A stretch of DNA of 51,176 nt from CAZHTS01 sp964535315 (GTDB lineage: Bacteria > Chloroflexota > Anaerolineae > Anaerolineales > Anaerolineaceae). The notes below the pieces were generated by a model. That model saw only the letters and a program-made list of their open reading frames with translations. It did not search any database and was not told the origin of the DNA. The first letter of the stretch is position 1; the number at the start of each line of letters is the position of its first letter. Where the stretch lies: the NCBI GenBank assembly GCA_964535315.1, contig CAZHTS010000034.1, positions 1 to 51,176 on the forward strand, in the 5' to 3' direction. Shown piece by piece: positions 24,640 through 32,114 of the stretch. A program made the position numbers and the translations under genes.

Positions 24640-25464
24640 TTAATGCGCCAGCAGAGCGCTGCGATTGAAGGCGCGTACGGCAAAGAACAGCAAGGCAGCG
24701 TCGATGGCCCACAACACGGCGCCGATGGCGAAGCCGGCGGCGACGCTCAGATAGAGCGCCCCGGTCAACTGCCCGACCAGCAGACCGAGCACCAGTACCA
24801 CGGTGGAGGCGCTGGTCTGGTAGGCGCCCATGAAGGTCTGGACGCGGGTGGAGATGAGCACGGTGATCGACAGGCCGAAGACCGCCAGAGCAGGCGTCAG
24901 CCAGAAGATGAGCGGCCACCAGGTGGACAGTGGGAACCAGATGCGCCCGAACACCGGCCAGCCGGCGCCGTTGAGCACGAGGATATAAACCAGGAAACTG
25001 ATCCAGGAGATGCCCACCGCCGGCAGCGCCGCCGCCAGCACCTTACCGCTGAACAACTCGCCGTCGCTGGCGCCGGAATACAGCAGCGCCTCCATCGTTT
25101 TGCGCTCGCGCTCGCCGGCAAACGACTCGGCGGCGATGGTGGTGGCAAACATCAGCGGCAGGATCAGGAACATGGGGGCAAAGAAGAAGCCGAGCATGAT
25201 GACCAGCATGCGCTGCATGTCGGTCAGGCCCTCCAGATAGACGGTCATGCCGGCCGGCATGTTGCTCAGAAACGCCTGTAAATCGCTCTCGCTGGCCATG
25301 ACCTGCGGGGAGATGTCCATTTGGGTAGGAATGAGGATCATCGCCAGCGGCAGGATGACGATGAAGATCAACGGCACGATCAACATGGGCATCCATACCG
25401 ATTGGTTCTGGCTGGCCTCCTGCAGGTCTTTGCGGGCGATGGCCCAGATTTTTTCGCGGTTCAT
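24640..25464 (-). CDS. ABC transporter permease (ABC-2 / NatB-like)
   Basis: 274 aa. The N-terminal cytoplasmic part, WAIARKDLQEASQNQSVWMPMLIVPLIFIVI, is typical of ABC-2/NatB-type exporters (R/K-D-L just before the first helix). About six membrane segments follow, with one large extracytoplasmic loop (about 48-80) after the first helix. FAGERERKTMEALLYSGASDGELFSGK is the characteristic cytoplasmic coupling segment (E-R-E-x-x-T-x-E-x-L). It should form the channel for the ATPase encoded just upstream; the genes overlap by 4 bases (ATGA). Likely exports a peptide, lipid or drug. Confidence 0.9.
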   Translation of the reverse strand: MNREKIWAIARKDLQEASQNQSVWMPMLIVPLIFIVILPLAMILIPTQMDISPQVMASESDLQAFLSNMPAGMTVYLEGLTDMQRMLVIMLGFFFAPMFLILPLMFATTIAAESFAGERERKTMEALLYSGASDGELFSGKVLAAALPAVGISWISFLVYILVLNGAGWPVFGRIWFPLSTWWPLIFWLTPALAVFGLSITVLISTRVQTFMGAYQTSASTVVLVLGLLVGQLTGALYLSVAAGFAIGAVLWAIDAALLFFAVRAFNRSALLAH

Positions 25465-26396
25465 GCAACGCCCTCCTGTAAGGTGAAATAGATGTCTTCC
25501 AATGAGACCTGTTGGGGCTGTACGCTCAACACCTGTGCGCCGTTTTGCACCAGCGTGGCGACCAGTGCGGGCACCACGGATTCATCTTCGATCTGCACAT
25601 GCAGACTCTGCGGCTGGGCCTCGAGCTGCACCACGCCGGGCAGCGCCCCGCAGGCGATGGCGGCGGACGAAGGCAGCGGACGCCAGAAAGTCAACCGCAC
25701 CCGGTGCTCCGGTTTGACCTGCCGCCGCAATTCCTCCAGGCTGCCGCAGGCCAGCATGCGCCCGTGGTTCATGACGCCGAAGCGATCGCACAGCCGTTCG
25801 GCCTCGAACAGGTTGTGGGTGCAGAGGATGATGGTATGCCCGTCCTGGCGGCGCAGGTTGTCGATCAGGGTATGCACCTGTTGGGCGGCCTCGGGGTCGA
25901 GGCCGGAGGTGGGCTCGTCCAGGAAGAGCAGCGGCGGGTGGGTGAGCAGGGCGCGCGCCAGCGCCAGGCGTTGTTTCATTCCTTTGCTGAAGCCGCCGAC
26001 GCGTTCGCCGGCGCGGTCGGAAAGCTCGAAGAAGTCGAGCAGTTCGTGGATGCGGGCGGTGCGCTGCGGCTGCGGCATGCCGGCCAGAACGGCGAAAAAC
26101 TCCAGGTTCTGCGCCGCGTTGAGACGTTCGTACAGGGCGGGCATCTCGGTCAACACGCCGGTCAGACAGCGCACCTGGGCGCCCTGGTGGGTGGGATCCA
26201 GCCCCAGGACGGTCATCTGTCCGGCGCTGGGATGGTAGAGACCGTTGAGCAGACGCACGGTGGTAGTTTTGCCGGCGCCGTTGGGGCCGAGCAGGGCGAA
26301 CACCTCGCCGGAATTGACCTGAAAGCTCAGCTGCTCCAGCGCCGGGCGGGCGCCGAAGTGATGGCTCAGGTTTTCTACAGTGATCAGGGCTGACAT
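25461..26396 (-). CDS. ABC transporter ATP-binding protein
   Basis: 311 aa from the chosen ATG. It has Walker A GPNGAGKTTT, Q-loop region, signature GFSKGMKQR, Walker B LLFLDEP followed by TSGLDPEA, and switch His in LCTHNL. After residue about 215 comes the accessory domain common in multidrug or lantibiotic exporters. The frame is open up to ATG 26426, whose first codons would read MFHVKR, but those bases are a parS site without a ribosome signal. AAGGAA at 26408-26403 fits ATG 26396 (or 26399) well. Works with the permease downstream; regulation is probably by the GntR protein of the same cluster. Confidence 0.93.
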   Translation of the reverse strand: MSALITVENLSHHFGARPALEQLSFQVNSGEVFALLGPNGAGKTTTVRLLNGLYHPSAGQMTVLGLDPTHQGAQVRCLTGVLTEMPALYERLNAAQNLEFFAVLAGMPQPQRTARIHELLDFFELSDRAGERVGGFSKGMKQRLALARALLTHPPLLFLDEPTSGLDPEAAQQVHTLIDNLRRQDGHTIILCTHNLFEAERLCDRFGVMNHGRMLACGSLEELRRQVKPEHRVRLTFWRPLPSSAAIACGALPGVVQLEAQPQSLHVQIEDESVVPALVATLVQNGAQVLSVQPQQVSLEDIYFTLQEGVA

Positions 26397-26409
26397 CATT
26401 GCTTCCTTA

Positions 26410-26425
26410 CGTTTCACGTGAAACA
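26410..26425. other. parS centromere-like site 1
   Basis: CGTTTCACGTGAAACA, 15 of 16 bases identical to the classical ParB-binding consensus TGTTTCACGTGAAACA. The 14-base core (26411-26424) is a perfect palindrome. It lies between the SdpI-like gene and the ABC ATPase gene. ParB would bind and spread from it in chromosome segregation. Confidence 0.88.
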
Positions 26426-27073
26426 TTATTGCCGGTGGGCCGTCTCACTGCGGTATAGCAGGTACGAATACACCACCAGGTAAATCGAAATCAACAGAAC
26501 CGGCACGATCAGAAAGAAAAAGGCCACGGGCGGCCACAGCAGTCCCACCAGGCACAGCCCGCCGGCCAGCTTGAACAGCCAGGCGCCGCGGCGGTGCGTC
26601 TTTTGCCAGACGGTGTCGCTGTGCAGCGTCCAGGGGGTGCGGATGCCGATGAAATAGTTGCGGCGGGCCTTGCCGATCAACACGCCGCTGCCATACAGCA
26701 GGGCGGCAAAGGCCAGCGACATGAACACCATCAGATTGATTTGCCAGCCGAGGTTGATGGCCAGGGTAACGGCGTGCAGCAAGAAGAGGAAGGCAGCCGT
26801 ACCCACCACGAAGAGATTGTAATCGGCGCCGAAAGCGGCGATGTTGCTGCGCAGCGGATCGAGGCGCGGCAGGAAAAGCATCAACAGCGCCGTACCCAGC
26901 AGCATGATGGGTATGATGAAATTGCTGCCGGGGGCGCTGTAGCCGTCCGGCTGGCCCTGGGCGTTCCAGTGGGTGACGACCCGCTCCGGCATCCACTGCA
27001 GAGTCACCCAGGAGGCCAGCAGGGCCAGGGCAAACAGGGTCAGGACAATAAGCAGTGTAGTACGAACAGACAT
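26426..27073 (-). CDS. SdpI-like membrane protein (DUF1648 plus SdpI domain)
   Basis: 215 aa, six membrane helices. The N-terminal DUF1648 motif is WMPERVVTHWNAQGQPDGY (about residues 27-45). The C-terminal SdpI-type motif is ARRNYFIGIRTPWTLHSDTVWQKTHR (about 136-161). In Bacillus subtilis SdpI is the immunity protein against the SdpC toxin and also sequesters the SdpR repressor. Most distant homologues have no tested role. Strong ribosome site (aaggag, 9 bases before ATG). The stop (TAA) touches parS site 1. Confidence 0.9.
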   Translation of the reverse strand: MSVRTTLLIVLTLFALALLASWVTLQWMPERVVTHWNAQGQPDGYSAPGSNFIIPIMLLGTALLMLFLPRLDPLRSNIAAFGADYNLFVVGTAAFLFLLHAVTLAINLGWQINLMVFMSLAFAALLYGSGVLIGKARRNYFIGIRTPWTLHSDTVWQKTHRRGAWLFKLAGGLCLVGLLWPPVAFFFLIVPVLLISIYLVVYSYLLYRSETAHRQ

Positions 27074-27198
27074 ATTTTTTCTCCTTCAAGGCTCCAATGG
27101 GTGAGGGCCGGTTGTGCAGCGATCCAGCAGACGAAGTTCGACACGAGCATTACCAGGACGGGTAGAACGACGATGACCCACAGGGTGTAATTGGACAT
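27040..27198 (-). CDS. Small single-helix membrane protein overlapping the SdpI-like gene
   Basis: 52 aa: MSNYTLWVIVVLPVLVMLV..., one membrane helix (about residues 5-26) and a short tail. It overlaps the start of the next gene by 34 bases, and its 3' end carries that gene's ribosome site. No good ribosome site of its own is visible (aagaac only), which lowers confidence. It might be a true small subunit of the SdpI/ABC system or simply an open stretch in a leader. Confidence 0.4.
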   Translation of the reverse strand: MSNYTLWVIVVLPVLVMLVSNFVCWIAAQPALTHWSLEGEKICLFVLHCLLS

Positions 27199-27258
27199 AA
27201 TGTTCTTGCTTTCAAAAAACTGGCCCCCGCGGGGTTTCACGGAGGCCAGGGGGTTCAA

Positions 27259-27274
27259 CGTTTCACGTGAAACA
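27259..27274. other. parS centromere-like site 2
   Basis: The same 16 bases as site 1, CGTTTCACGTGAAACA, 849 bases away. It begins 2 bases beyond the SPFH gene stop codon, in the spacer before the small membrane ORF. Two identical copies in under 1 kb make chance very unlikely. Confidence 0.88.
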
Positions 27275-27275
27275 G

Positions 27276-28274
27276 TTATACCTGCGCCTCATTGGACATT
27301 GCTTCCAACGGTGGGCGTTGATCGGGGCGCATCGTTTGCGCCAGCGAAACCATGCCGCTCATGCCGCCCAGGTTCATGGTGTCCACGGCGCTGCTGGGGA
27401 CGATGACCAGGGCGCCCTTTTCCTTGAAGCCTTCAAACAGCATGTTCATCGCCCGCAGGTGCAGGGCGGTGGGGTTGTCGACATAGGCGCGCGCCGCCTC
27501 GGCAAAACTATTGGCGATCTGCTTTTCCGACTCGCCCAGGATGACGCGCGCCTGGCGTTCCCGTTCGGCCTGCGCCTGGCGGCTCATGGCGTTCTCCAGA
27601 TCCTGGGGGATGACCACGTCGCGGATCTCGACCGACTGGACGGTGATACCCCACGGGGTGGTGCGCTCGTCGATGATCTTTTGCAGGTCGGCGTCCATGC
27701 GCGCCCGGCCCACCAGGATGTCGGCCAGCGTCATCTGACCGATGACCTCGCGCAGCGCCGTCTGCGAGGCCCAGGCGATGGCCGACCGATAGTCTTCCAC
27801 CTCCAGGGCGGCCTTTTCGGCGTCCCACACCATCCAGAACAGCACCGCATCTACATCCACCGGTACGGTATCCTTGGTCAACGTCTTCTCGGCGTTAAAG
27901 GGGGTGACCATGACGCGGTGGTCGATCCACATCGGCGTGGCGTCGATGACCGGCTGGATCAGGAACACGCCCGGCCCTTTCAGCCCGATGAAGCGCCCCA
28001 GTCGCAGCACCACGGCCTTTTCCCACTGGCGCGCCACCTTAATGGCGAGCATGAGCCAGGTGCCGACCAGCAGCAGGACGCCGAAATACAGGCCGATCCA
28101 GCCGTCGGACACACGCCCATCCATCAGAATCGCCCCCAGAACGGCCGCCAGAAAGAAGATCGTGCCGGCGGCGCCGCCCAGGGCACTGATGTGTAAATCC
28201 TGGCGCTGCGCCGTAACACGGCCCTGCGGTCGCACTCCGTCTTGTTTTTGATCTTGCAAGTCACTCTTTGCCAT
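27276..28274 (-). CDS. SPFH/Band 7 (slipin-like) membrane protein
   Basis: 332 aa. Two closely spaced membrane helices (about residues 31-50 and 59-80) are followed by an SPFH domain: REWEKAVVLRLGRF-type entry (here RQWEKAVVLRLGRFIGLKGPGVF), VDVDAVLFWMVWD, ALREVIGQMTLADIL, GITVQSVEIRDVVIPQDLENAMSRQAQAERERQAR. Slipins assemble into ring-like or raft-like membrane scaffolds and often act with proteases. ATG 28274 is preferred (gaggaag upstream) over GTG 28286, which overlaps the GntR stop. Second gene of the operon. Confidence 0.93.
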   Translation of the reverse strand: MAKSDLQDQKQDGVRPQGRVTAQRQDLHISALGGAAGTIFFLAAVLGAILMDGRVSDGWIGLYFGVLLLVGTWLMLAIKVARQWEKAVVLRLGRFIGLKGPGVFLIQPVIDATPMWIDHRVMVTPFNAEKTLTKDTVPVDVDAVLFWMVWDAEKAALEVEDYRSAIAWASQTALREVIGQMTLADILVGRARMDADLQKIIDERTTPWGITVQSVEIRDVVIPQDLENAMSRQAQAERERQARVILGESEKQIANSFAEAARAYVDNPTALHLRAMNMLFEGFKEKGALVIVPSSAVDTMNLGGMSGMVSLAQTMRPDQRPPLEAMSNEAQV

Positions 28275-28282
28275 TGTCTTCC

Positions 28283-28723
28283 TCACATCTCACTTACTTC
28301 GTTTTCGGTTGATTGCGCCAGACGCCCTTCCTGACAGGCGGTGAACAGCTCTTCAAAACTCTGGCGAATTTCCTGAATGTTGAAGCCCTCGGCGAGCGCT
28401 TCCTCCAGGTATTTACGGGTCATTTCCAGCAAGCTTTTCTGGCGCAGGGCGCGCATGGTTTCCTCCGACGGTTTCTCCCAGATATACGTTCCGCGACCGC
28501 GTTGGGTCGAAATCAGCCCGGCTTCATCCAGGATGCGATAAGCGCGCGCCACGGTGTTGAAATTGACCCGCAGCGCGGTGGCCATCTGCCGTACGGTGGG
28601 GAGCTGGTCGCCGGTGCGCAACTGCCCGCTTTCGACCCTGGCGCGCACCTGGTCGACGATCTGAATATAGATCGGCACGCTGGAACGGAAGTCAATCACG
28701 AGGTTCATGTCTGGCGAGTTCAA
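28283..28723 (-). CDS. GntR family transcriptional regulator, YtrA subfamily
   Basis: 146 aa. Winged helix at about residues 15-80: PIYIQIVDQVRARVESGQLRTGDQLPTVRQMATALRVNFNTVARAYRILDEAGLISTQRGRGTYI. This is followed by the short helical YtrA-type dimerisation tail. YtrA regulators usually repress neighbouring ABC-transporter operons in response to envelope-active compounds. It heads the minus-strand operon and ends within 10 bases of the SPFH start. Start codon uncertain: TTG 28723 or ATG 28708; neither has a strong ribosome site. Four copies of ATTGTAT in its promoter are a probable autoregulatory operator. Confidence 0.92.
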   Translation of the reverse strand: MNSPDMNLVIDFRSSVPIYIQIVDQVRARVESGQLRTGDQLPTVRQMATALRVNFNTVARAYRILDEAGLISTQRGRGTYIWEKPSEETMRALRQKSLLEMTRKYLEEALAEGFNIQEIRQSFEELFTACQEGRLAQSTENEVSEM

Positions 28724-28737
28724 TCCATCTACACTCC

Positions 28738-28806
28738 ATTGTATCTTTGTCTTATTGTATCATTGTATCATTGACTTCATTGTATACCTTTCTTCGCTTT
28801 TGTCAA
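28738..28806 (-). promoter_or_regulatory. GntR operon promoter with ATTGTAT operator repeats
   Basis: Minus strand: TTGACA (28806-28801), 16-base spacer, TACAAT (28784-28779); start near 28772. ATTGTAT occurs at 28738-28744, 28754-28760, 28762-28768 and 28779-28785. The last copy covers the -10 and the others lie just downstream of the start, as expected for repressor binding. Confidence 0.75.
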
Positions 28807-28814
28807 GAGGTCAG

Positions 28815-28844
28815 TTGTCCTCTAGCGGGTGAAGATGCTATAAT
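28815..28844 (+). promoter_or_regulatory. Leaderless promoter of the cupin gene
   Basis: TTGTCC (28815-28820), 18-base spacer, extended -10 TGC-TATAAT (28836-28844), then exactly six bases to ATG 28851. Predicted start base equals the A of the ATG; no ribosome site exists in the six bases. Confidence 0.8.
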
Positions 28845-28850
28845 CGTGCC

Positions 28851-29180
28851 ATGAACATACAAGATGTGCCTTTCAACGTGATGGATTGGAGCCAGGTGCC
28901 GGTGGTGGAACACGCCGGTGAGACCGGCAAGGCGCTGTGGCGCACGCTGGAGATCGGTAATATTCGCGTGCGCATGGTCGAATACACCCCCGGCTATCTG
29001 GCGGACCACTGGTGCAGCCGCGGCCACGTGCTGCTGGTGCTCCAGGGTGAGTTGTTGACCGAGTTACAGGATGGGCGCACCTTTACCCTGACCCCCGGCA
29101 TGAGTTATCAGGTGGCGAATGGCGCCGAACCGCACCGTTCACAGACCACCACAGGAGCGACCTTATTCATAGTTGATTGA
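28851..29180 (+). CDS. DHCW-motif cupin-fold protein
   Basis: 109 aa single-domain cupin. TPGYLADHWCSRGHVLLVLQGELLTELQDGRTFTLTPGMSYQV shows the two beta-barrel motifs. The DHWC-x-x-GH segment (about residues 44-50) matches the family that databases name after its DHCW motif, in which Asp/His/Cys replace the usual metal ligands. Ligand and reaction unknown. Transcribed divergently from the GntR operon, with a promoter that ends at its start codon. Confidence 0.88.
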   Translation: MNIQDVPFNVMDWSQVPVVEHAGETGKALWRTLEIGNIRVRMVEYTPGYLADHWCSRGHVLLVLQGELLTELQDGRTFTLTPGMSYQVANGAEPHRSQTTTGATLFIVD

Positions 29181-29196
29181 AGGGATGGCCCCGACG

Positions 29197-30291
29197 ATGA
29201 TCCGGATCGAGCGTGTCGAGACGCTGGAGGGATTTCACTCTCTACAAGCCGCCTGGCAAGAACTCCTCCAGACCACCGCAAATACCACCCCGTTCCTCAC
29301 CTGGGAATGGCAGTTTTCCTGGTGGCGGCATTACGGGCATCAACACCGCCTGTACATCCTGGCAGCATACCAGGACGGGCTGTTGGCCGGCATCGCGCCA
29401 TTGATGCTGGTGCGCCAGCCCAGGCTGGGGTTCACCTATCGCCTGCTGCGCCCTATCGGCACCCCTGACCTGGATCAGGGTGGGCTGCTGGTACGCCATG
29501 ATGACCCGCAGGTGCTGTCCGCCCTGTTGGGCGGTCTGGCGCAGCACGCCGCGACCTGGGACGTGCTCAAGCTCGACCACGTCCTGTTCGATCCGCTGGA
29601 TCACCATACCCTGCAGCGCGCCTTTCCTGGCGACATGTTTTCCATCTCCGCACAGAGCGATGCACAGTTGTATATCCCGCTGGTGGGGGACTGGGAGACC
29701 TATTTTCAGGGTCTGTCGCGCAACCTGCGCCGGGATCTGACCAAGCGCGCCAACCGCGCCGGGCGCCAGAGCGAGGTGACTTTTGAGCAGTATGCCGGCG
29801 AACGCCTCACTCCGCACGTTTTGAGTGAGTTGTTTGATATCAATGCAAATGGGCGCTACCCGCATCTGTACGAGAGCGAGAACGATCGCAACTTCCATTT
29901 CGAACTGGCAGAGCGGATGGCGTCTGCCGCGTGGCTGCGGCTCTTTTTGCTGCGAGTAGACGGCGTGGCGGCGGCTTCCTGTTATGGTTTTCTGTATGGC
30001 GGCCGCTACGCCGACTGGCGCACCGCCTACCGCCGGGAATTTGCCCAACTGGGGGTGGGCAATCTGCTGTTGATGCATGTGCTGCGTTTTGGTTTCGAAC
30101 AGCATCTGACGGAGATCGATTTTCTGCGCGGCGCCGAGGACTACAAACTGCGTTGGGGCGTGGCTGAACGCCCGGCCTGCCACTGGTCGATCTGTAAGCG
30201 TCTCTCGCCGGCGTATCTATCCTTTCACCTGCTGCCGCGCCTCAAGCGCTTGTTGCTGCGTTTCAGGCAAAGGGCGGCGGGTGCGACCTAG
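29197..30291 (+). CDS. CelD/BcsL-type GNAT-fold acetyltransferase
   Basis: About 364 aa from ATG 29197 (alternative starts TTG 29173, ATG 29185; aaggga lies 11 bases before 29197). Matches the FemAB/CelD-like double-GNAT fold (Acetyltransf_6): TPFLTWEWQFSWWRHYG at the entry, FQGLSRNLRRDLTKRANRA in the middle, ASCYGFLYGGRYADWRTAYRREFAQLGVGNLLLMHVLRFGFE and FLRGAEDYKLRWG at the end. Members acylate sugars or amino sugars of exopolysaccharides or cell-wall components. It follows the cupin gene closely and runs into the convergent SulP gene with a 4-base overlap. Confidence 0.85.
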   Translation: MIRIERVETLEGFHSLQAAWQELLQTTANTTPFLTWEWQFSWWRHYGHQHRLYILAAYQDGLLAGIAPLMLVRQPRLGFTYRLLRPIGTPDLDQGGLLVRHDDPQVLSALLGGLAQHAATWDVLKLDHVLFDPLDHHTLQRAFPGDMFSISAQSDAQLYIPLVGDWETYFQGLSRNLRRDLTKRANRAGRQSEVTFEQYAGERLTPHVLSELFDINANGRYPHLYESENDRNFHFELAERMASAAWLRLFLLRVDGVAAASCYGFLYGGRYADWRTAYRREFAQLGVGNLLLMHVLRFGFEQHLTEIDFLRGAEDYKLRWGVAERPACHWSICKRLSPAYLSFHLLPRLKRLLLRFRQRAAGAT

Positions 30292-32069
30292 CCGCAGCCC
30301 TGGCCTTCATCCCAATTGGGCCAGGGCATTTGCTGCGCTTCAAGGTAGCGCTCGACCGCCTGCTCGATGGTCGGGAAGAAATTTTCGCTGCCCAGTTGGG
30401 TGAACAATCCGTACCGTTTGAGGCAGTCTTTGACCGGGTCTTTCATCTCGGCAAAACACAGTTCGATGCCTTCCTGATGCAAATCGGCGTCCAGGTCGAT
30501 CAATACGTCGGCGGCGCTGATATCCACGTCGGTTACCGGCTCGGCGGCCACCACCACCCATTTTGTGCGGCTGGGGGCGCTGGCGATGGCGCGCAGGATG
30601 TGGTCGTGAAAGGCGCCGGCGTTGGCGAAGAACAGCGGCGCGTCCCAGCGGAAGAGCACCAGGCCGGGGATGCGCCGGGCGTCGGGGTAACGGGTGATGT
30701 CGTGATAGCTCTTCAACCCGTCGACGTGACCCAACACGGCGTCGTACGGCCGCCAGGCGCGCCAGACGAAGACGACCAGCGCCAGGATGACGGCGATGAA
30801 GATGCCCTGGATCACACCGACCAGCGCCACGCCCAGGAAGCAGATGATCGACAGGGCAAACTCGCTGCGCCGCAGGGCGTAAATGCGCAGGATGCCGGTC
30901 ACATCCACCAGCCCCAGGCAGGCGGCAATGACCACCGCTCCCAGTGCGGCGGCTGGCAGGTTGGCGAGCAGGGTAGGCGCCAGGATCAGCAGCAGGGCGA
31001 TGCACACTGCTCCGACCACGCCGGTCAGCTGCGTTTTTGCGCCCGCCGACTCGGCTACCGGGGTGCGCGAGGCGCTGCTGCTGATGGGAAATCCCTGGAA
31101 TAATCCGGCGGCGATGTTGGCTGTGCCCAGGGCGACGAATTCTTGATCGTCGTCGACCTCATACCCGCCGCGCAGGGCAAAAGTGCGCGACAGTACGCCC
31201 ATGTCTGCAAAGGATACCAGCGCAATGGCCAGCGCGCCGGCCAACAGGGTGCGCACATCGTCCATGCTGACGGCCGGGAAGGTAAAGGCCGGCAGTCCTT
31301 GCGGCAGCGCCCCGACCACGCGCAGGCCGGCCTGCTCTGCCAGGTCGAATTGCGCCACCACCAGCGTGGCGCCGATCACGGCGATCAGTACGCCCGGAAT
31401 TTTGGGCGCCCAGCGCTTGAAGGCCAGGATCACTGCCAGGCAGGACAGGCCGGTGACCAGCGCCGTAACGTTGGTGCGCCCGGCAGCCACGCCCTGGGCG
31501 ATGTTGCCGATCTCCTCGATCAGGCTGTCGCCGCCGGCCGAGAAGCCGAGCAGTTTGGGGAGCTGGCTGACCACCACGGTCAGGGCGATGCCGTTCAGGT
31601 AGCCATAGCGAATGGGTTTGGAGAGCAGATCGGTGACAAAACCGAAACGGGCCAGCCCGCCCAGGATGCACACGATGCCGGTCAGAATGGAGAGCATGCC
31701 GGCCAGGGCGATGGCGCGGTTGGCGTCACCGTTGGCCAGCGGCAGGATGGTGGCGGCGATCAGCGCCGCCAGTCCCGAGTCGGGGCCCAGCACCATCACG
31801 CGGCTGGGGCCAAAAATGGCGTAGGCGATCAATGCGGCGATGGTGGCGTACAGCCCGTAGATGGCCGGCAGGCCGGCGGCCTCGGCGTACCCCATCCCGA
31901 CCGGCACCAGGATGGCGGTGAGCACCAGCCCGGCGGTGAGGTCTTTGAGCAGCCAGGCGCGCCGGTAGTTGCGCAGCATGACCAGCCCGGGGAAAAGCCG
32001 CTGCAATCCGTGCGGCCGGGCCTGGCGGGCGAAGGGGTTGGCGGTGGTAGCGGTTGTTTCGGTTGCCAT
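30288..32069 (-). CDS. SulP family anion transporter with C-terminal STAS domain
   Basis: 593 aa. About 11-14 membrane helices with SulP landmarks: DLTAGLVLTAILVPVGMGYAEAAGLPAIYGLY at residues about 42-75 and FQGFPISSSASRTPVAESAGAKTQLTG (about 325-351). A cytoplasmic STAS domain starts at about residue 475 (DARRIPGLVLFRWDAPLFFANAGAFHDHI, then VDISAADVLIDL). Family members move sulfate, bicarbonate or dicarboxylates across the inner membrane, driven by Na+ or H+. Substrate not assigned. Ribosome site aggaga 7 bases before ATG. It is 45 bases downstream of the DUF4173 gene and may be co-transcribed. Confidence 0.93.
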   Translation of the reverse strand: MATETTATTANPFARQARPHGLQRLFPGLVMLRNYRRAWLLKDLTAGLVLTAILVPVGMGYAEAAGLPAIYGLYATIAALIAYAIFGPSRVMVLGPDSGLAALIAATILPLANGDANRAIALAGMLSILTGIVCILGGLARFGFVTDLLSKPIRYGYLNGIALTVVVSQLPKLLGFSAGGDSLIEEIGNIAQGVAAGRTNVTALVTGLSCLAVILAFKRWAPKIPGVLIAVIGATLVVAQFDLAEQAGLRVVGALPQGLPAFTFPAVSMDDVRTLLAGALAIALVSFADMGVLSRTFALRGGYEVDDDQEFVALGTANIAAGLFQGFPISSSASRTPVAESAGAKTQLTGVVGAVCIALLLILAPTLLANLPAAALGAVVIAACLGLVDVTGILRIYALRRSEFALSIICFLGVALVGVIQGIFIAVILALVVFVWRAWRPYDAVLGHVDGLKSYHDITRYPDARRIPGLVLFRWDAPLFFANAGAFHDHILRAIASAPSRTKWVVVAAEPVTDVDISAADVLIDLDADLHQEGIELCFAEMKDPVKDCLKRYGLFTQLGSENFFPTIEQAVERYLEAQQMPWPNWDEGQGCG

Positions 32070-32114
32070 CGTGTCTCTCCTGATGAAAAAGCGCCCGGCC
32101 CGGATGTACCGGCG

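Noticed and set aside
26397..26426. MFHVKRKEA extension at the ABC ATPase N-terminus
   Set aside because: These codons are the parS palindrome read as protein, there is no ribosome site before ATG 26426, and AAGGAA fits the internal ATG.
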